A DNA stretch of 8,103 nt, taken from positions 1 through 8,103 of the forward strand of contig JAGXSO010000068.1 in NCBI GenBank assembly GCA_018333775.1. The letters run 5' to 3'. Below are positions 5,039-8,103 of this stretch, in pieces (within the stretch, counting starts at the first letter, position 1; every line of letters starts with the position of its first letter). The DNA is from Truepera sp. GTDB lineage: Bacteria > Deinococcota > Deinococci > Deinococcales > Trueperaceae. The translations under genes were made by a program, and so were the position numbers. The notes under the pieces were generated by a model that saw nothing but the letters and a program-made list of their open reading frames with translations, made no database searches and was not told the origin of the DNA.

Positions 5039-6721
5039 GTGGACGCCGACCTGCGACAGGTGCAAAAGCTGATCGACGAGCGCTTTGAGGGGATCGTGCT
5101 GGAAAGCGCGGTGCAGGGCTGGGTCTATCTTGAGGAGTACCGGCGCGGCCTGGCCGCTTATCAGGCCATCAAGAAACCGACACCGCAGGACGATCGCTGG
5201 GCTGGTGTCTGCCACTCGATGCTGCACCAGCGGATGGAGGCGGAGGGTCTCCTGGCCCGCGCGGTAGCCCGCGGCGACGAGGGGGCGCGCATCGAACTGG
5301 CGCGGGTGCTTGGCTTTATGGACCGCAGTGAGAAGGCTGCGGCTGAGCTGGCCAAAGTGGATCCCGCAAAACTTAACCCGCCGGATAGGGTGCTATTGTT
5401 GCGGGCGCAGAGCTACCAGCAGGAGTTCTCCGGCTATTTCCAACAGGCCGTTGAGCTAGCTGAAGAAGGTTGGCGCTTGGTGCAGGGCCTGCCGGAATAT
5501 CCGGTTCTTGCTCCGTGGCTGCTCATCCGGTTGGGGCTGCTCTATGGGCAGATTGGTCGTGCGCAACGGGCGCTATGGTGTTTTGACCAGGCGCTGGAGA
5601 TTATACCCAACGCTCCGTCTTCTCTAGTGCTCGCCAAGGCAGGGGGGCTGATTATGCTCGGGCGCTACACCCAGGCCATCCAGGAGTTAGCAGCGCTGCA
5701 AGCCGACTACTCAACAGGGGTGCGGGGGCTCTATCTGGGTGTAAAGGCTGATATTGCCTGGGCCATGGGAGACACGCAAGGTGCCGCCGCGCACTACCTG
5801 GAGGCGATACCGCTACTGGTGGAGGTTGATAGCCAGGGCGAACTGGGTTGTCGACTGAACTTAGCCGCCCTTTATGGCGGCCAGGGGGTTTACCCCACCG
5901 CCCTCGAGCACCTGGCTCGAGCCCGCCTGCTGGTCAACTACCGGCGCGACCGTCTGGACTACCGCTTCCGCGAGGTGCTGCTCGATTATTGGCGCGGCGT
6001 GCTGCCAGCCACCGACGCCCAGCAGGCGCTCTCCCCGCTGGCTGAAGAGTACGGCGCGATGGGGCTGCTGCAAGAGCAAGGCCAAGCACAGCTCCACCTG
6101 ACCGAAATCTACCGCGCCGCCGGCGACGGGCGCTACCTCGACGAGCTCGACAAGGTCCAGGCCATCTGCGCCGCAGTGCAGAACCAGGCGTTTTTGGCCC
6201 GCGAGTGGGTGCTGCTGCCGCAGTTGCGCGAGGCCGTGCGGATATCGCATCCCAAGCTCGTGGGCAGCGCGCCTAAGGTGCTGGAGGTCTACAGCCTGGG
6301 GGATGAGAGGATCATGCTGGCCGGGCAGACCGTCAATATCCGGCTGCGCCGCGCGGTGGAGATACTGGCGTACTTTCTCGAATACCGGGAGGTCGGCTTG
6401 AAAAAGCTAATGGCCGACATCTTCCCTGATGACAGGCCCAAGAGCGCCCGCCTCTACTTCCACCAGTTCCGCAACGAGCTGTTAGAGCGCCTGCCGGGTT
6501 TAACCATCGACTTTAACGCCGAAACTCGCACCTACCGCCTGATCAGCGACTACGACATCCTGTGGGATGTGGCCGAGCTGCGGGCCGGGCGCAAGATGGG
6601 CGACCTGGGCATCTTCTTGCCGGGTTCCGGCAGCGAGTGGGCGTACCTGCTCAACGAGGCGCTCGAGCCCCTCCGTGACGCCGCCGCGGAGCCGGTCGAC
6701 GTCAAGCGCACCCGGCATTAG
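5039..6721 (+). CDS. TPR-repeat protein with C-terminal winged-helix DNA-binding domain, probable transcription regulator
   Basis: This 560-aa cytosolic protein has no signal peptide or membrane segment. Residues 1-400 are helical repeats of TPR type; the clearest are WLLIRLGLLYGQIGRAQRALWCFDQALEIIP (160-190), SLVLAKAGGLIMLGRYTQAIQELAAL (195-220) and the unit around 232-262. Residues about 414-503 (VLEVYSLGDERIMLAGQTVNIRLRRAVEILAYFLEYREVGLKKLMADIFPDD...YFHQFRNELLERLPGLTIDF...YRL) read as the winged helix of the OmpR/SARP type. About 55 residues follow (SDYDILWDVAELRAG...), recalling the beginning of a BTAD domain. In ordinary SARP regulators the winged helix comes first and the helical repeats follow; here the order is reversed. 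It probably senses a partner through the repeats and binds DNA, with unknown targets. The GTG start is set by the promoter 6 bp upstream. The gene is convergent with the RAYT gene, 20 bp away. Confidence 0.85.
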   Translation: MDADLRQVQKLIDERFEGIVLESAVQGWVYLEEYRRGLAAYQAIKKPTPQDDRWAGVCHSMLHQRMEAEGLLARAVARGDEGARIELARVLGFMDRSEKAAAELAKVDPAKLNPPDRVLLLRAQSYQQEFSGYFQQAVELAEEGWRLVQGLPEYPVLAPWLLIRLGLLYGQIGRAQRALWCFDQALEIIPNAPSSLVLAKAGGLIMLGRYTQAIQELAALQADYSTGVRGLYLGVKADIAWAMGDTQGAAAHYLEAIPLLVEVDSQGELGCRLNLAALYGGQGVYPTALEHLARARLLVNYRRDRLDYRFREVLLDYWRGVLPATDAQQALSPLAEEYGAMGLLQEQGQAQLHLTEIYRAAGDGRYLDELDKVQAICAAVQNQAFLAREWVLLPQLREAVRISHPKLVGSAPKVLEVYSLGDERIMLAGQTVNIRLRRAVEILAYFLEYREVGLKKLMADIFPDDRPKSARLYFHQFRNELLERLPGLTIDFNAETRTYRLISDYDILWDVAELRAGRKMGDLGIFLPGSGSEWAYLLNEALEPLRDAAAEPVDVKRTRH

Positions 6722-6722
6722 C

Positions 6723-6752
6723 GGCGCCCACAGTTACTTGGTCAACTGCGCC
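6723..6752. terminator. Hairpin at the convergent 3' ends of the regulator and RAYT genes
   Basis: GGCG (6723-6726) pairs with CGCC (6749-6752), and CAGTT (6731-6735) pairs with AACTG (6744-6748), with a CCCA bulge-side and an 8-nt loop. It begins 2 bp after the regulator stop and includes the RAYT stop (6744-6742). No T-run follows on either strand, so its role as a bidirectional terminator is a guess; it could also be the end of the RAYT unit. Confidence 0.4.
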
Positions 6753-7527
6753 ATACCTCCTCCAGTTCGGGCCTCGTAGCAGCCAGATTCTCCCGATCGT
6801 ATGACCAGCGCGTCGGGTTAGCGGCGATGTACTGGCGGATGTGGTTCAGAGATTCGCCGTCGCGGACGATGTGTTCGTAATAGTTGCGTTGCCACAATCG
6901 CCCAGAGAATGCGGGCCAGCAGAATTGTTTGACCGCGTTTGCATACCGCCTGGTGGTCATGGTTTTGAACCGATGCACCACATCCCCCAACGTCAACGTC
7001 GGGGCAGGCCCCCGTGTAGGGGCAGGCCCCCGTGCCTGCCCGGTCGTATCATCCCGAAACGTAGGGGCAGGCCCCCGTGCCTGCCCGGTCATATCGTCCC
7101 CCAACGTCAACGTCGGGGCAGGTCCCCGTGCCTGCCCGGTCATATCGTCCCGAAACGTAGGGGCAGGCCCCCGTGCCTGCCCGGTCATATCGTCCCGAAA
7201 CGTAGGGGCAGGCCCCCGTGCCTGCCCGGTCGTATCAGGGCGACCACGGGGGGTCGCCCCTACGAGGACAACGATCCCGTGGACATGATTGGGCATGACC
7301 ACAAATTCGTCGGTATCAACGCCGGGATAGAACGCCGGTATGTCGTCCCATACCGATTGGATCATCTGTCCCGCCTCATTCAACCGCATGGCCCCATCCA
7401 CCACGTCGCCGAACAGGCAGACCCGACCCTGCGTAACAATGGTGATGAAATAAGCCCCCACCCGCGAGTAGTTGTAATCCTTCAGCCTGATCGATTGGCG
7501 GTGGTGTTTCCCTGGGTCGCGCACCAT
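6742..7527 (-). CDS. REP-associated tyrosine (Y1, HUH) transposase with in-frame repeat insertion
   Basis: This is a single-strand DNA transposase-like protein of the TnpA-REP/RAYT family (IS200-like fold), which processes palindromic REP elements. The start is ATG 7527, with GGGAGG 8 nt upstream. Family features are RLKDYNYSRVGAYFITIVTQGR (14-35), the HUH pair in MPNHVHGIVVL (H81, H83), GDVVHRFKTMTTRRY (181-195), WQRNYYEHIVRD (212-223) and IRQYIAANP (230-238), with Y233 the likeliest nucleophile. Residues about 91-177 are not part of the family: they are translated palindromic repeats (GQARGPAPT five times, plus variants). Removing them leaves about 175 residues, a normal RAYT length. Frame is kept throughout, so the protein may still fold with a long flexible loop. 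The gene lies directly after a truncated IS5-type transposase. Confidence 0.88.
   Translation of the reverse strand: MVRDPGKHHRQSIRLKDYNYSRVGAYFITIVTQGRVCLFGDVVDGAMRLNEAGQMIQSVWDDIPAFYPGVDTDEFVVMPNHVHGIVVLVGATPRGRPDTTGQARGPAPTFRDDMTGQARGPAPTFRDDMTGQARGPAPTLTLGDDMTGQARGPAPTFRDDTTGQARGPAPTRGPAPTLTLGDVVHRFKTMTTRRYANAVKQFCWPAFSGRLWQRNYYEHIVRDGESLNHIRQYIAANPTRWSYDRENLAATRPELEEVWRS
7001..7263. repeat. Array of palindromic repeats inside the RAYT coding region (six copies plus one inverted variant)
   Basis: GGGGCAGGCCCCCGTG (copy 4 has T for one C) starts at 7001, 7019, 7064, 7115, 7160 and 7205. Copies 2-6 continue with CCTGCCCGGTC, so each forms a stem GGGCAGG/CCTGCCC. The steps are 18, 45, 51, 45 and 45 bp, all multiples of three. 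The 51-bp step carries CCCCCAACGTCAACGTC (7098-7114), a copy of RAYT sequence at 6984-7000, so the array grew by local duplication that included host codons. An inverted relative, GGGCGACC (7238-7245) with GGTCGCCC (7252-7259), closes the array. Both follow the plan GTAGGGGC-arm-CCCCGTG-arm-GCCC, a repeat type seen in many genomes (recalled). Confidence 0.85.
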
Positions 7528-7549
7528 CAGGTGGTCCTCCCGATGACGA

Positions 7550-7735
7550 CTGATACACTACCTCCCAAGGCGGCAAGTCAGCGGGCATCATCCGCCACGC
7601 TGCTCCTGCCCGAACGATCCAGCGCACCCCGTCGAAAACATCATAACATAAGGCGTACTCGCGCTGTGGTGCATCTTCACGCATCAAGGTCAGGTAGGGG
7701 GCTACGAGTCTTGCTGACCCGAGCAAAGCGAGAGT
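7550..7735 (-). pseudogene. Truncated IS5-family (ISL2/IS1031-like) transposase, N-terminal fragment
   Basis: The minus-strand frame reads LVAPYLTLMREDAPQREYALCYDVFDGVRWIVRAGAAWRMMPADLPPWEVVYQ. This is the N-terminal domain of IS5-type transposases, in which VVYQ is normally followed by QTQRW. Here the homology stops at 7550 and continues as SSSGG, which is the upstream flank of the RAYT gene. The DDE catalytic core is missing, so the protein is dead. The frame is open upstream to a GTG at 7762, but residues before LVAPY do not resemble the family, so the exact start is unclear. TTGCTGAC occurs twice (7711-7718 and 7738-7745) and may mark the element's end. The join suggests that the RAYT unit inserted into or replaced the rest of the IS. 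Confidence 0.75.
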
Positions 7736-7789
7736 GATTGCTGACAAGCTAAAGCGGCACACAACACAGCATCTGACGGCTGCTGGGTG

Positions 7790-7795
7790 TATACT
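7790..7795 (+). promoter_or_regulatory. -10 box TATACT of a possible short transcript
   Basis: TATACT matches the consensus at 5 of 6, with TG directly before it. No good -35 is found at 16-18 bp. Six bp downstream is GTG (7802), the same spacing as at the TPR-regulator promoter. With the terminator at 7850 it would make an RNA of about 75 nt. Confidence 0.3.
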
Positions 7796-7849
7796 CAGAG
7801 CGTGGATCTGAGGCCACTCCCAAAGCCTCCGCTCCGCTTTCTCTTCCCG

Positions 7850-7877
7850 AACCCCGCGCCTCCCACGCGGGGTTTTT
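7850..7877 (+). terminator. Intrinsic terminator
   Basis: AACCCCGCG (7850-7858) pairs perfectly with CGCGGGGTT (7866-7874) around a 7-nt loop CCTCCCA, followed by a T-run (TTTTT, 7873-7877). It is the only textbook Rho-independent terminator in the window and works for plus-strand transcription. The nearest plus-strand gene upstream ends 1.1 kb away at 6721, so it must end either a short local transcript or read-through across the mobile-element region. Confidence 0.9.
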
Positions 7878-7908
7878 CTCGCCTGGCAGGGCGCTCCAGT
7901 CGAGGGTC

Positions 7909-7938
7909 TTGCGATAGGCTCATGAAATGTGCTTAAAT
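7909..7938 (+). promoter_or_regulatory. Promoter candidate for the gene at 7978
   Basis: TTGCGA (7909-7914), 18 bp, TTAAAT (7933-7938); each box matches consensus at 4 of 6. It lies between the terminator at 7850 and the start at 7978 and would give a leader of about 33 nt, long enough for the AAGGAGG ribosome site (7960-7966). Confidence 0.45.
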
Positions 7939-7977
7939 GAAACGTTGCCTAATAACTCCAAGGAGGAGCCCCCGTAA

Positions 7978-8103
7978 ATGGATAACAAACTAAACCCGGC
8001 TGTGGATAACCCTGTCCCGGCCACCGACCAAGCCCTGAACACAAGCTCGAGCGAGGCCCCAGCCGCAGTCGCTGAGCAGGGTGTAAGCGCCGCGGCAGAT
8101 CAA
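7978..8103 (+). CDS. N-terminus of an unrecognised protein (3' end outside window)
   Basis: The first 42 codons are visible: MDNKLNPAVDNPVPATDQAL and a continuation rich in Ala, Ser, Glu and Gln. The start ATG at 7978 is preceded by AAGGAGGAG (7960-7968), the strongest ribosome binding site in the window, which suggests high expression. The segment has no hydrophobic stretch and no signal peptide. It looks disordered and mildly acidic, the kind of tail found before folded domains in chaperone cofactors, ribosome-associated or DNA-binding proteins. Function cannot be assigned from what is visible. An isolated promoter and an upstream terminator indicate that it begins a new transcription unit. 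Confidence 0.75.
   Translation, partial: MDNKLNPAVDNPVPATDQALNTSSSEAPAAVAEQGVSAAADQ

Noticed and set aside
7001..7263. CRISPR-like spaced repeats
   Set aside because: The units are in-frame inside a transposase gene, the sequence between copies is nearly the same each time (no unique spacers), and no cas gene is present.
6841..7737. Long plus-strand open frame opposite the RAYT gene (298 codons)
   Set aside because: It is an antisense shadow of the RAYT and its repeats. It is Arg/Pro/Gly-rich repeat translation with no family features and no ribosome site, whereas the minus-strand frame has the full RAYT motifs.
7802..7936. Leaderless 44-codon frame starting at GTG 7802
   Set aside because: It would have to be read through the strong terminator at 7850-7877, and the product is Pro/Arg-rich without features.

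Overview
The window is GC-rich with dense, often overlapping genes and looks like a bacterial chromosome. The best guess for the lineage is the Deinococcus-Thermus phylum (for example a Truepera-like organism), with Chloroflexota as the alternative. The grounds are indirect. A perfect TATAAT box lies 6 bp before a GTG start, which implies a leaderless mRNA. There is an HD-GYP protein with an N-terminal membrane sensor, a TPR/winged-helix regulator, and several families of small palindromic repeats. No marker gene settles the question.

Layout. (1) 2-2809, plus strand: a tight run of two dipeptide/oligopeptide ABC permease genes (the first cut by the left window edge) and a THUMP-domain RNA methyltransferase gene, joined by overlaps of 8 and 1-4 bp. 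(2) 2810-2921: a convergent gap with a long stem-loop and one dispersed repeat. (3) 2922-3986, minus strand: a membrane-bound HD-GYP c-di-GMP phosphodiesterase. (4) 3987-4506: a 0.5 kb gene-free leader upstream of the HD-GYP gene. (5) 4525-5000: a cluster of REP/MITE-like palindromic repeats. (6) 5039-6721, plus strand: a TPR protein with a C-terminal winged-helix DNA-binding domain. (7) 6742-7527, minus strand: a REP-associated Y1 transposase (RAYT) whose gene carries an in-frame array of palindromic repeats, next to a broken IS5-type transposase (7550-7735). (8) 7763-8103: a possible short transcript with a strong terminator, then the promoter, ribosome binding site and first 42 codons of an unrecognised gene.

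The most unusual part is the HD-GYP leader. On the minus strand it contains eight GGGAG motifs in about 250 nt. Four of them sit in hairpins sharing the same UGGGAG hexaloop closed by a U-A pair. Between these hairpins lie a C(UACG)G tetraloop hairpin and a perfect 6-bp hairpin, and a promoter-like sequence lies just upstream. At the end of the leader, the HD-GYP Shine-Dalgarno (AAAGGA) sits in the loop of a 9-bp hairpin whose stem contains the GTG start codon. This looks like an RNA-based control system (CsrA-type protein binding, or ribosome/anti-SD decoys) acting on c-di-GMP turnover. That interpretation is inference; the motifs and pairings are read directly from the sequence.
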